Positions 1-8,577 of a stretch of 64,000 bases of DNA are shown piece after piece. A program made the position numbers and the translations under genes. The notes below the pieces were generated by a model. That model was not told the DNA's origin. It ran no database searches and worked only from the letters and a program-made list of their open reading frames with translations. Source of the DNA: Burkholderia sp. 4M9327F10 (GTDB lineage Bacteria; Pseudomonadota; Gammaproteobacteria; Burkholderiales; Burkholderiaceae); assembly GCF_005503145.1 (NCBI RefSeq), contig NZ_SCNV01000026.1, forward strand, positions 47,220-111,219, written 5' to 3'. Every line of letters starts with the position of its first letter. The stretch's first letter is position 1.

Positions 1-1
1 G

Positions 2-175
2 CGTGCCGGCACGCTGGTTCAGGTGCTGCCTGAGTATCGCTTGCCCGATATCGACGTGCTCGCGCTATATCCGAGTCGCCGGCACCTGAGTGCCAGGATA
101 CGCGCAGCCATCGATTTCCTCGTCGATGCGTTCGGCGATGTGCCACCGTGGGATCGAGACGGTACGCCCTGTTGA
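2..175 (+). CDS. LysR-family regulator, C-terminal fragment (cut by window edge)
   Basis: Only the last 57 codons are present; the gene enters from the left. The residues (VLPEYRLPDIDVLALYPSRR followed by a helix with IRAAIDFLVDAF) match the final strand and last helix of the LysR effector-binding domain, where a promoter-distal YPSRRHLSARIRAAIDF-type ending is usual. The HTH and most of the sensor domain lie outside the window, so nothing can be said about the effector or targets. A good intrinsic terminator follows 115 bases downstream of the stop. Confidence 0.8.
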   Translation, partial: RAGTLVQVLPEYRLPDIDVLALYPSRRHLSARIRAAIDFLVDAFGDVPPWDRDGTPC

Positions 176-253
176 TGCGCCGCCGCGCGTTGCTCTGCAG
201 TTACGACGACAAGAATGTTTACATTTAATTTTCGTTTACATTACACTTGCATC

Positions 254-273
254 ACTTATCTTCCCCGATAAGT
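254..273. repeat. Inverted repeat ACTTATC/GATAAGT
   Basis: Perfect 7-base arms (254-260 and 267-273) around a 6-base spacer, 17 bases before the terminator stem. It could be a regulator site or an accessory hairpin. The preceding AT-rich stretch has GTTTACATT twice, at 217 and 234. Confidence 0.45.
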
Positions 274-289
274 ACACTTGTCAGTTCTC

Positions 290-327
290 GACCTGCCGCC
301 TTCCCTTGGGCGAGCAGGTCTTTTTTT
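290..327 (+). terminator. Rho-independent terminator after the LysR gene
   Basis: Stem GACCTGC-CGCC (290-300) pairs with GGCG-A-GCAGGTC (309-320), with one bulged A and an 8-base loop. Seven T residues (321-327) follow directly. This is the clearest intrinsic terminator in the window and should end the LysR transcript. Confidence 0.85.
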
Positions 328-771
328 GCCCATTCGCCCAACACCCGAGCCGACGCAAGCCCAAAAGACAGCCGCGGCAGAACAAGTCGCAAGGCGGGTG
401 CGCGTCCTTTTGCACAACCGTCGACTGGGGGGCCGCGAGCCGCCGGGACTGATAAACCGCGTCGATGCTAGTAAAAACCCTGGCAACTCAAATTACGAAT
501 TCCACACATTTTTGTTACCCATATCAAACAAATTTTGACGAAACATTTCTGTGCTGATATGTTTCCGTACACGAAATGAAAGGCAATCTTACGACCGCGC
601 TTGGGCAGCACGAGCGGGACGCCTGGCGGGCAGTGCCAGGCGCGGTTGCAAGAAGCGGGATGAAGGGGACTCAAAGGCGTTCGCTGGCACGCGGACGTTG
701 ACCCGAGCAGTTTGTCATGGTGCCAAATGCCGGGTTTTGGGTTTCCCAGACGCACAAATGTATTTTCGCTG

Positions 772-880
772 TACTAATTAACAAGATGCCAAAGCGGAAA
801 TTGAGCTGATGTGAGGCTTCCGTTCATATAACCCGGAATTTCTGCCGCTTTAAGAATGGCTCCAATCTTATTAATTAGTA
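772..880. repeat. 109-bp element with 16-bp inverted ends
   Basis: The left end TACTAATTAACAAGAT (772-787) and the right end ATCTTATTAATTAGTA (865-880) are inverted copies with one mismatch. Further in, AAAGCGG (791-797) pairs with CCGCTTT (845-851), and AAATT pairs with AATTT. It is AT-rich compared with its surroundings. It may be a small non-autonomous mobile element or a large operator/hairpin upstream of the receptor gene. Both ends carry TA at the outer edge. Confidence 0.5.
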
Positions 881-1048
881 TAACTACTCATTTTGTAAAT
901 TTACTAAAAATCAACGACCTAGGTGATCGTTGTCTGAGGTTCGAGGAAAAACGGAGCACTCGGATCCATGCGGTGGGGTGCCGCAAACGAAGGGGCTAGC
1001 CAGGTCTCTTCGTATAACAACTTGGCGTTAGTGGCGAGAGAGAGAAGC

Positions 1049-3793
1049 ATGAAAAGAAAGGATTTAGGATCGGCCATCCGAAAAATAGTCTGGGCCGAAA
1101 TGGCTTTGACAGCTGCGGTGGGTACCTCCGCATTCGCTCAGAGCCAACCGTCAGCAGCAGGGGTTGCGGCCGCATCATCCACGGCAGTCGCTCAGGCCAG
1201 TACGCGGGACAGCGCCACGGCGCCCGCCGCTACAGCCGATTCGGCGGTCACCGGGGGAGTCAAGCAGCTCAAGAAATTTGAGGTCACGGGCTCGCTGATC
1301 CGCACATCGGACAAAGTGGGCAATATTGAAGTCCAGACCATTACGGCAAAGGATATCCAGCAGAGCGGCTACACCACCGTGTCCGACTTCCTGCGCGGCA
1401 CCGCGGCCAACTCGGCCAGCAGCTGGTCGCAGTCCACGATGAACAGCTCGGCACCGGGCGGAGCCGGCATCGCACTGCGCGGCCTGAGCGAAAAGTACAC
1501 GCTGGTGCTGGTCGACGGACAACGGGTCGCCAACTACGCGCAAGCGGTGAACTTCACTGACACCTTCTTCGACGTCAACACGATTCCCCTCAGCATCGTC
1601 GATCACATCGACATCGTAAAGACAGGTGCGGTTTCGATTTACGGTTCCGATGCAATCGCCGGTGTCGTCAACATCATTACCAAGAAGAATTTCCAGGGTC
1701 TGCAGCTCGACACTCAATTGGGCAAGGCGCAGCACCCCGGCAATGGCCAGGGCAGCTTCAGCGTGCTGGGCGGCTTCGGTGACCTTAACTCCGATCGCTT
1801 CAACGTCACGGCCGCCGCAAGCTACTACCGCGACAGCGGCTCGACGCTTGCCGATCGCGACATGACGTCGTCGCAGGATTACTCGCAATATGCGGGCGGC
1901 CATGCTGCGCCGTTCGGCCCCGGCCAGCAGTCGTTCTGGGGCACGCCTGGGGGCAACACGGCGCTTAGTCCCTGCCCGCCGGGCAGCACCCCGGCAAATA
2001 CGAACGGTGCTTCGTGCACGTACAACACCGCCGCCGCCACCTCTCTGACACCGGCTGTGACGCGCCTGAATGCAAAGGTACGCGGCACCTTCCGGGTTGA
2101 CGACAACACGGAGGCCTACGCGGGCTTCTGGGTAAGCCGCGACGAGAACGTGCAGTTGCAGGGCCCGGCTGCGCTCACCGCCAATTCGAACGTATTCAAC
2201 CCTTCCGCAGGCTCCGTCGCGCCGCTTTCGCGAACCGTGCCGGCGTCGAACCCGTTCAACCCGTTTGGCGTGCCGACGCCGATCAATCTGTCGTTCCCGA
2301 ACAACGTCGGCGTGGCGGACACGGTGTCGACGTTCTGGATGGCATCGACCGGCGTCAAAGGTTCGTTCAACACGGCCAAGCTGGGGAACTGGGACTGGTC
2401 GGCCGACTACGGCCATTCCCAGAGCACGGTGGATACGACGTACACGAACCGCCTGAACGTGGCGGGCGTCGAGAACATGCTGATGAACGGCACGTATAAC
2501 TTCTCGAATCCCAGCTCGACGCCTAACGGCCTGAATGGCGTGTTCACGGACGACAATCAGCAGGCGATTTCGAAGGTGGATAGCGTCACCGCCAAGACCT
2601 CGACGTCGAACCTGTTTACGCTGCCCACCGGTAACGTCGGGTTAGGCCTCGGCACGGAATTCCGCCATGAGTCGTCGGTGATCAACCCGCAGACGCTCGC
2701 GGCACAGGGCATCTCCGCACCGGCAAACGTACAGACCGTCGACAGCTCGCGCAATGTGGCAGCGGTGTTCTACCAGGTCGATATTCCGATCCTCAAGAAC
2801 CTGACATTCACGCAAGCCAGCCGCTACGACCACTACAGCGACTTCGGCGGCGCCTTCTCGCCAAGCTTTGCACTGCGCTTCCAGCCGGTGCGGATGCTGA
2901 CGACCTACGCGTCGTACAGCCGTGGCTTCCGTGCGCCGACGGGCGTTGAAAACTCGCAGGCGGTCTATCTCGGTCACCAGAACCTGGTCGATCCGTACGA
3001 TCCGAGCGGCAAGCCGACCAAGCACTTCACCACCGAGCAGACCACCGGCAATCCGAATCTGCAGCCTGAGCACACGAAGAACTACAACATCGGCTTCCAG
3101 TTGTCTCCCGATGCGCTCACCGATATCGGCGCGGCGTTCTACAAAGTGCACATCGACGGTGTGATCGGCACGGCAGATCCAAACGCAGTGCTGCAGGCAA
3201 ACAACCCGTCGACCGTGGTTCGCAATCCTGACGGTACGATCCGCTATATCGTGCAGCCGTTCGTCAACCTCGGCTCGCTCGATACCGACGGCTTCGACAT
3301 GAACTTCCGCAAGGCGGTTCGCACCACCTACGGCACGTTCACGCTGACGGGCGACTGGGCCTACATGTGGCACTTCAAGCTTCGCAGCCCGGGTTCGGCA
3401 CCGCAGGACTTCGCGGGCAACAACCTCGCCTTCCTGCAACCGTTCGGCGCAAGCGATCCGCGTTGGAAAGGCAATACGACACTGTCCTGGGATTTCCACG
3501 ACCTGACGACCTCGTTGACCTGGCAATACACGGGGCCGTACACGAACGCGGTGGCGGCGGAGTTTGGCGATGGCGGCACGGGTTCTGTGGCGTCGTATAG
3601 CCAGTTCAACCTGATGGCAAGCTATCGCGGCATCAAGCACTGGACTATCTACGGTGGCATTTCGAACCTGTTCGATCGCAAGCCGCCGTTTGACGTCGAG
3701 TGGCAGGCTTCGCCGGATATCACCGGGTACGATCAGTCGTTGTATACGGACCTGGGGCGGTTTTTCCAGGTTGGCGCGACTTACCGGTTTTGA
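1049..3793 (+). CDS. TonB-dependent outer-membrane receptor
   Basis: 914 residues, a normal size for the family. The start at 1049 is preferred over an upstream ATG at 968: it follows a purine-rich GAGAGAGAGAAG ribosome site and begins a signal peptide (MKRKDLGSAIRKIVW, then a hydrophobic run ending AFAQ). After a low-complexity Ala/Ser/Thr linker comes the plug domain, with a VTGSLIRT start, a variant ALRGL segment, LVLVDGQRV, and YGSDAIAGVVNIITKK. The rest is a beta-barrel with the characteristic YASYSRGFRAPTG and NPNLQPEHTKNYNIGF segments and the terminal aromatic F. It should import a scarce ligand such as a siderophore, cobalamin or organic chelate; the ligand cannot be read from sequence. 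No TonB/ExbBD genes are nearby. Confidence 0.93.
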   Translation: MKRKDLGSAIRKIVWAEMALTAAVGTSAFAQSQPSAAGVAAASSTAVAQASTRDSATAPAATADSAVTGGVKQLKKFEVTGSLIRTSDKVGNIEVQTITAKDIQQSGYTTVSDFLRGTAANSASSWSQSTMNSSAPGGAGIALRGLSEKYTLVLVDGQRVANYAQAVNFTDTFFDVNTIPLSIVDHIDIVKTGAVSIYGSDAIAGVVNIITKKNFQGLQLDTQLGKAQHPGNGQGSFSVLGGFGDLNSDRFNVTAAASYYRDSGSTLADRDMTSSQDYSQYAGGHAAPFGPGQQSFWGTPGGNTALSPCPPGSTPANTNGASCTYNTAAATSLTPAVTRLNAKVRGTFRVDDNTEAYAGFWVSRDENVQLQGPAALTANSNVFNPSAGSVAPLSRTVPASNPFNPFGVPTPINLSFPNNVGVADTVSTFWMASTGVKGSFNTAKLGNWDWSADYGHSQSTVDTTYTNRLNVAGVENMLMNGTYNFSNPSSTPNGLNGVFTDDNQQAISKVDSVTAKTSTSNLFTLPTGNVGLGLGTEFRHESSVINPQTLAAQGISAPANVQTVDSSRNVAAVFYQVDIPILKNLTFTQASRYDHYSDFGGAFSPSFALRFQPVRMLTTYASYSRGFRAPTGVENSQAVYLGHQNLVDPYDPSGKPTKHFTTEQTTGNPNLQPEHTKNYNIGFQLSPDALTDIGAAFYKVHIDGVIGTADPNAVLQANNPSTVVRNPDGTIRYIVQPFVNLGSLDTDGFDMNFRKAVRTTYGTFTLTGDWAYMWHFKLRSPGSAPQDFAGNNLAFLQPFGASDPRWKGNTTLSWDFHDLTTSLTWQYTGPYTNAVAAEFGDGGTGSVASYSQFNLMASYRGIKHWTIYGGISNLFDRKPPFDVEWQASPDITGYDQSLYTDLGRFFQVGATYRF

Positions 3794-3816
3794 TGGTTTA
3801 AATGAAGCCGCAGTGA

Positions 3817-4914
3817 CTATGTCTTGAGTTGGGAGATGCGCCGCTCCCTGCGCGATGAATCGCGGGAAGCGGCGCACCCACTGTCATCCGGCTCGGCATG
3901 CGCGCCGCGCAATCTGTAGGCGTTGGGCGATTCCCCAAATGCTTTCCGGAATTCCCGCCCCAGATGCGATGCATCTGAGAATCCACAGGAGGACGCAATG
4001 TCGGTCACCGTCCTGTCTGAACTGGTCAGGAGCCACGCTGCTGTTCGAATACGGAGTTGTCGTCCATAGGACAGCGGCGCTTCGCCCACCTCACTGCTGA
4101 ATAAACGTTCAAGCTGGCGAACCGACACATCAAGTCGATGCGCGAGTTCGCCAAGGCTGAGAGGTTGCCCGATGTGCTGCTCCATCAAAAGGATCGCGCG
4201 CTTTACCTTAGGATGAGTCGACGGTTCAAGGCCAGGAGGATGGGGTTGTGGTGCATTCCCCTTTTCCGCGTCGTCAACCAGCAGGATTCGCAGCGCCTTC
4301 TTTACGATGGTGGCATACATATGTCGCAGCAGGATAGCGGCGGCCACGTCAATTGATGCGCGCCCTCCCGAACAGGTGATGCGTCGCCGGTCAATGACAA
4401 ACAGCCTGTCTGCAACAAGATTGCGCTCATCGGCTTGAGGAAAGCGTTCGATAAAGTCCCAATAGTGAAACCAGCTCACGCAGATGCGATAACCGTCCAT
4501 CACTTCGGCCCGCATCAAGGCGAACGCGCCTGTGCATATTCCGACCAGTGTCGCTGAAGTACACGCAGTCTCACGAATAAAGCGTAGCGTTGCCTCACTT
4601 GCCGATGGACCTGAGTGCAGTAACCCGCCGACCACGACCAGATAGTCCAGCTCGCCAGCTTCCTCGAAGGTAGTCCACGGACTGACCTGGATGCCACAGC
4701 TTGCGCGGACCGGAGTCAGCGATTCGCCAATGATGCTCCACGCACACCGAACGGGCTTGCTAAGGTCCCCTTCGTCACTGGCCAGACGTAGCAGATCGAC
4801 AAATCCGGAGAACGCGGTGAGCGTGAAATTCGGAAGCAATACGATTCCGAACCGGACAGGCGATGCTCTCCCATCCGGAGATCCAGTGCGCGGTGAGGTT
4901 GTCATGCCCTGCAT
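3817..4914 (-). CDS. GlxA/GbdR-like AraC-family regulator with DJ-1/PfpI domain
   Basis: The N-terminal half (from VRFGIVLLPNFTLTAFSGF) is a class-I glutamine amidotransferase-like sensor of the GlxA type, with the LVGICTGAFALMRAEVMDG nucleophile-elbow region containing a cysteine. The C-terminal 100 residues are an AraC/XylS DNA-binding domain with two helix-turn-helix units (LSLGELAHRLDVSVRQLERLF; VTDIASSCGFSDASHLGREF). Members of this subgroup (GbdR, CdhR) activate glycine betaine or carnitine catabolism, which fits the neighbouring importer and Rieske genes. The start is uncertain: ATGs at 4971, 4914 and 4905 and one at 5004 are all in frame, and none has a strong ribosome site. The gene converges on the receptor gene and lies just downstream of the LysR gene on the same strand. 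Confidence 0.88.
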   Translation of the reverse strand: MQGMTTSPRTGSPDGRASPVRFGIVLLPNFTLTAFSGFVDLLRLASDEGDLSKPVRCAWSIIGESLTPVRASCGIQVSPWTTFEEAGELDYLVVVGGLLHSGPSASEATLRFIRETACTSATLVGICTGAFALMRAEVMDGYRICVSWFHYWDFIERFPQADERNLVADRLFVIDRRRITCSGGRASIDVAAAILLRHMYATIVKKALRILLVDDAEKGNAPQPHPPGLEPSTHPKVKRAILLMEQHIGQPLSLGELAHRLDVSVRQLERLFSSEVGEAPLSYGRQLRIRTAAWLLTSSDRTVTDIASSCGFSDASHLGREFRKAFGESPNAYRLRGAHAEPDDSGCAASRDSSRRERRISQLKT

Positions 4915-4978
4915 TTCAGACTCGGGTTGCGGGACACCCGCGTCAGGTCCATGGACTGCGATTCGACGCATGAAGAGT

Positions 4979-5980
4979 CTATTGCGTCGCACCGGCGGGG
5001 ACATTGGGCCAGTCTCTCATCATCTCGCCGACCTCCTCGCCAATCCATTCGCGGAACTTGATATATTCCGGCCGGCTCCTGGCGTTTTTGTGCGTAATGA
5101 CGTAATGATGCCTGTCGTGAAATACCAGTGCGTCCTGCACGGGGCGAACCAGCGTTCCCTGGTCAATCTGGCGATGAACCAGATGATGCCAGCCGAGAAG
5201 CGTCCCTTCACCGGCTTCCGCCAAAGAAACCAGAAGCCGGTAGTCGTTACTTTCAAAATGCTCGCCCTGCGCATACCTTTCAGAACCATCGCCCTGCTGA
5301 AACCAGTTTCGCCACACACGCCAGTCGACGTGCTCGCAAACCTGTGCCCGCCCCAGTAAAGACAGATGGAGTGTGGGGTGCTTGAGGAGGTCCAGGGGCT
5401 TAAGTTCCCTGCTTTGAAAGTGAGTTTCGAAGAACGCACGGCTGCACACGGGATACACGACATCGTGAAACAGGGGCGCCACTTCGTACTCGGGTTCCCG
5501 TGGCGGGTTCTTGGTGATGATGACGTCCGGCTGCATGAGCTCATCCAGTTCCATGAAGTGCTCGGTCACCGTGATATTGAGTCTGATTTCCGGATACTTT
5601 CGCCGGAAACGCGGCAACCGCGAAGACAGCCACAGTGCGGAGAAAGTGTGAGAAACGCAGATGTTCAACGTGAGTTTGTCTGAGCGCCGCACAACCTCGG
5701 CTGCCTCGGCGATATTCATGATCGACAGGTATGACGCGTTGTACAGAATGCGGCCTGCGTCGGTCAACGCGATGTGCCGGCCTGTCCGCTCGAATAGCGC
5801 AACATCCAGGGTATCCTCAAGTTCCTTGATTTGCCTGCTGATGGCCGCCTGCGTCACACACAGAACTTCCGCCGCCTGCGTGAAGCTCTCATAGCGCGCC
5901 GCCGTTACGAAGCACTTCAATGCGCGTAACGAGGGCATTTGAGCCAGTAGCCTGTCAGCAAACAGTTGCTTCTTCTGCAT
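4979..5980 (-). CDS. GcvA-type LysR-family regulator
   Basis: 333 residues with the GcvA-like N-terminus (MPSLRALKCFVTAARYESFTQAAEVLCVTQAAISRQIKELE) carrying the winged HTH, followed by a periplasmic-binding-fold effector domain (DVIITKNPPREPEYEVAPLF, AGEGTLLGWHHLV). The ATG at 5980 follows AAGGTGAAGAAC and is preferred over an in-frame TTG at 6004. Related regulators control glycine cleavage, choline and betaine genes. It lies 222 bases downstream of the ProC-like gene in the same direction and its end nearly meets the AraC-type gene, so the two regulators may be co-transcribed with the catabolic run. Confidence 0.88.
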   Translation of the reverse strand: MQKKQLFADRLLAQMPSLRALKCFVTAARYESFTQAAEVLCVTQAAISRQIKELEDTLDVALFERTGRHIALTDAGRILYNASYLSIMNIAEAAEVVRRSDKLTLNICVSHTFSALWLSSRLPRFRRKYPEIRLNITVTEHFMELDELMQPDVIITKNPPREPEYEVAPLFHDVVYPVCSRAFFETHFQSRELKPLDLLKHPTLHLSLLGRAQVCEHVDWRVWRNWFQQGDGSERYAQGEHFESNDYRLLVSLAEAGEGTLLGWHHLVHRQIDQGTLVRPVQDALVFHDRHHYVITHKNARSRPEYIKFREWIGEEVGEMMRDWPNVPAGATQ

Positions 5981-6202
5981 GTTCTTCACCTTGAGTGCGG
6001 CCAAACCAGGGCAGACCGCGAACCGGCAGCGGCGTTATTTAGACTTTACTCCGACAATAGTCGCGACTCGTTACCGCCGTTGGCGCTCGGTTACTGTAGT
6101 CCCAACATTTTGGGCGTATCTGTTCTTATCGGCAATTGCGGTCAACCCGCCTTGGCCAGCGCCCTCAGCGGCACGCCTCGCTCACCACGAAACGCCGCGA
6201 CG

Positions 6203-6973
6203 CTACTTCTGTCCTGCGATGCGGGTCAAAACACGGTCGAGTGCATCGCTATAGTGGGTGTAGGAACCCCGGCGCGAGAGTTCCTCGTGCAGTTGCTCGT
6301 TGATCCCTCCAGGCGTCATGGACTGCTGCACCAGCGTGGAATACGGTTGCCCGCCCTCGACCGCACCGATGGCAAGCCCCATACAATACGCTGCGAGATA
6401 CGCTCTCGCCGAGCTATAGTCGACACCCTGTTTGACCAGCCATGCCGCCTGCGTTTCAAGCACGGCATAAAAGCTCGCCATGGTCGCTGTAACGGCGGAC
6501 AAGGCATCGAACTTACTTTCGTCGTCCACTTCGACTGCGGCGCCCACCCACGAGAATAGCCGGCGTACCACTTCGTCCGGAGGACAAATCGCGGTACTTC
6601 CCTTTGCAGCCGCAACTGCAGGCAAAGGTATCGCACGGACAACCCCGGTAGCTTTGCCAGTCATCCGCTGCACATCTGCAATCGGGATTCCTGCCATAAA
6701 GCTGATGATATGGTGGCGCGCCTCGAAGGTGAGAGCGCCCAGCACATCCGATGCGATCTGCGGCACCACAGCGAGACACGCTACGTCACAGGTATCCAGC
6801 ACTTCCTGATTGGTTCGGCAAACGGCAATACGCGAGTCGAGCGTGGCAAGCATGGCTGCCGTCTGCGCATTGCGCGGCGACAGGCAGATACTTTCGAAAG
6901 ATGCGCCGACCCGAAGCAACCCGGTGACGATTGCGTGAGTAATGGTGCCGGTTCCAATAAAGCCAAGCCGCAT
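6203..6973 (-). CDS. ProC-like NAD(P)-dependent imine reductase (pyrroline-5-carboxylate reductase family)
   Basis: 256 residues beginning MRLGFIGTGTIT, the dinucleotide-binding glycine motif of the pyrroline-carboxylate reductase family. The open frame extends upstream to 7057, but that extension lacks family features. The C-terminal part shows the ProC dimerisation-domain pattern (YSTLVQQSMTPGGINEQLHEEL, where the MTPGG loop is the family signature). It would reduce a cyclic imine with NAD(P)H. In this setting it is unlikely to be the housekeeping proline enzyme: it is the last gene of the minus-strand catabolic run and may act on an imine formed from a cyclic amino acid. The substrate is inferred only. 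Confidence 0.8.
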   Translation of the reverse strand: MRLGFIGTGTITHAIVTGLLRVGASFESICLSPRNAQTAAMLATLDSRIAVCRTNQEVLDTCDVACLAVVPQIASDVLGALTFEARHHIISFMAGIPIADVQRMTGKATGVVRAIPLPAVAAAKGSTAICPPDEVVRRLFSWVGAAVEVDDESKFDALSAVTATMASFYAVLETQAAWLVKQGVDYSSARAYLAAYCMGLAIGAVEGGQPYSTLVQQSMTPGGINEQLHEELSRRGSYTHYSDALDRVLTRIAGQK

Positions 6974-7066
6974 ATGCCCTGTCACTCCCTGAAATATCCC
7001 GGCGCCGCAACGCCAGGATGTCCGTGATGTGCTTGGGGCATCACTACAGTGCCCCAAGCTTTGCTG

Positions 7067-8560
7067 TCAGTCGAGCTTCAGCCAGGTGGTTTTCAGTTCG
7101 CAATACTGGTCGTGTGCGTAGACCGACTTATCACGACCGCCGAAGCCCGATTGCTTAAACCCGCCAAACGGAGTCGACAGGTCACCTTCGCCGAAACAGT
7201 TGATGGTTACGGTGCCCGCGCGAATTCTGGCCGCGACCTTGTGCGCGTGGTTGACATTATCGGTCCACAACGAAGCAGCCAATCCGTAGCAGGTATTGTT
7301 GGCGATCTGGATGGCTTCGTCCACGTGATCGTATGCGATAACGCAAAGCACCGGACCGAATACCTCGTCCCGCGCAATGCTCATTTCAGGCGTCACGTTA
7401 TCGAAGATGGTCGGCTCGATGTACCAGCCACCCGTCTCAGCGAACATGGCATTCCCGCCGCACACAAGTCGTGCGCCTTCGGCACGGGCCTTTTCGATGT
7501 GGCCAAGCACCTTTTCGTAGTGCTTTTGCTCGATCAGCGCGCCTAGCTTCACGTTCGGGTCCAGAGGGTTCCCGGTCTTCCACGTTTCAAGAACGCCTTT
7601 GATCTTCTCCAGCAAAACCTCTTTCTGGCCGGCGTGGACCAGCAGACGCGAACCCGCGCTGCAATTTTCACCCATGTTCCAGAAAGCAGCTGCGACTGCC
7701 TGTTCTGCTACGGCGTCCAGATTGGCCACATCGGGGAGTACAAGCTGGGGGTTCTTCCCGCCGCATTCGAGAATCACCCGCTTGAGGTTCGTATCGGCCG
7801 AATACCGGAGGAAAAGCTTGCCGGTCTCGGTGGAACCGGTGAAGGCGATGAGATCAACGTCGGGATGGCGGCCGATAGCCTGTCCGGCAGTCTCTCCGAA
7901 TCCTGTTACGACACTGAACACGCCAGCGGGAATGCCTGCCTCCAGCGCAAGATCTGCGACGCGCAGTGTCGCAAGCGACGTTTGCTCAGCAGGCTTGACG
8001 ATCACGCTGTTGCCGACCGACAGTGCGGGCCCGATTTTCCACGCGAGCATCAGCACAGGAAAATTCCACGGAAGTACGGCGCCCACGACGCCGATCGGCT
8101 CCCGTGTGATCATGCTTACGACACTCGCACCCGAGGGAGAGAGCGCGTCGTATCGCTTGTCAGTGACTTCGGCATGCCAGCGGATGCAAGCGGCCGATTC
8201 CGGAATGTCGAGTCCCATGCACTCCGAAACCGGCTTGCCCGCTTCGAGCGCTTCGAGCACGGCCAGCTCGTCGGTGTTCTCTTCAATCAGCTGGGCAAGC
8301 CGCAGCAGCACAGACTTCCGGTGCGCCGGCGTCGCCTTCGACCAGACACCTGATTCAAAAGCCTCTCTCGCCGCGCAGACTGCGCGGTCAACATCTTTAC
8401 CGTCACAGTGAGCGATATCGGCAAGCGCCTCGCCATTAGACGGATTCAAGGTCCGGAAGCTCTCACCGGAAACGGCCGGGGAGCGCTTCCCCCCGATAAA
8501 GGCGCGGCCGTCCAGCGAGAGTTCGTCAGCTCGTTGTTGCCACTCTTCAAATGTCGCCAT
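7067..8560 (-). CDS. Aldehyde dehydrogenase, PuuC/KauB-like
   Basis: 497 residues, full length. It oxidises an aldehyde to an acid with NAD(P)+. The active-site glutamate lies in ILECGGKNPQLV and the nucleophilic cysteine in NMGENCSAGSRLL. The N-terminal region and ENCSAGSR context resemble gamma-glutamyl-gamma-aminobutyraldehyde dehydrogenases. A TGAGGAT ribosome site precedes the ATG. It starts 17 bases after the stop of the FAD oxidoreductase gene, so it is translationally close to an amine oxidase that would supply an aldehyde. The exact aldehyde is not known. Confidence 0.9.
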   Translation of the reverse strand: MATFEEWQQRADELSLDGRAFIGGKRSPAVSGESFRTLNPSNGEALADIAHCDGKDVDRAVCAAREAFESGVWSKATPAHRKSVLLRLAQLIEENTDELAVLEALEAGKPVSECMGLDIPESAACIRWHAEVTDKRYDALSPSGASVVSMITREPIGVVGAVLPWNFPVLMLAWKIGPALSVGNSVIVKPAEQTSLATLRVADLALEAGIPAGVFSVVTGFGETAGQAIGRHPDVDLIAFTGSTETGKLFLRYSADTNLKRVILECGGKNPQLVLPDVANLDAVAEQAVAAAFWNMGENCSAGSRLLVHAGQKEVLLEKIKGVLETWKTGNPLDPNVKLGALIEQKHYEKVLGHIEKARAEGARLVCGGNAMFAETGGWYIEPTIFDNVTPEMSIARDEVFGPVLCVIAYDHVDEAIQIANNTCYGLAASLWTDNVNHAHKVAARIRAGTVTINCFGEGDLSTPFGGFKQSGFGGRDKSVYAHDQYCELKTTWLKLD

Positions 8561-8577
8561 TATCTATCCTCACTCAA

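Larger units (their letters stand above)
176..1048. other. Non-coding region between the LysR fragment and the TonB receptor
   Basis: About 870 bases with no convincing gene; the small open frames here overlap each other on both strands and resemble no family. It holds the terminator at 290-327, a GC-rich hairpin with 8-base arms at 620-627/635-642 (CGCCTGGC/GCCAGGCG), an AT-rich element with inverted ends at 772-880, and an AT-rich leader (880-915) with an AACGA/TCGTT inverted repeat around CCTAGG at 913-931. The last part presumably holds the receptor promoter, but no clean -35/-10 pair stood out. Confidence 0.6.

Noticed and set aside
1175..2416. 413-codon open frame on the minus strand inside the TonB receptor gene
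   Set aside because: It is antisense to a clear receptor gene, arginine/valine-rich, and has no family features: a GC-driven shadow frame. The same holds for 2642-3877 and many others.
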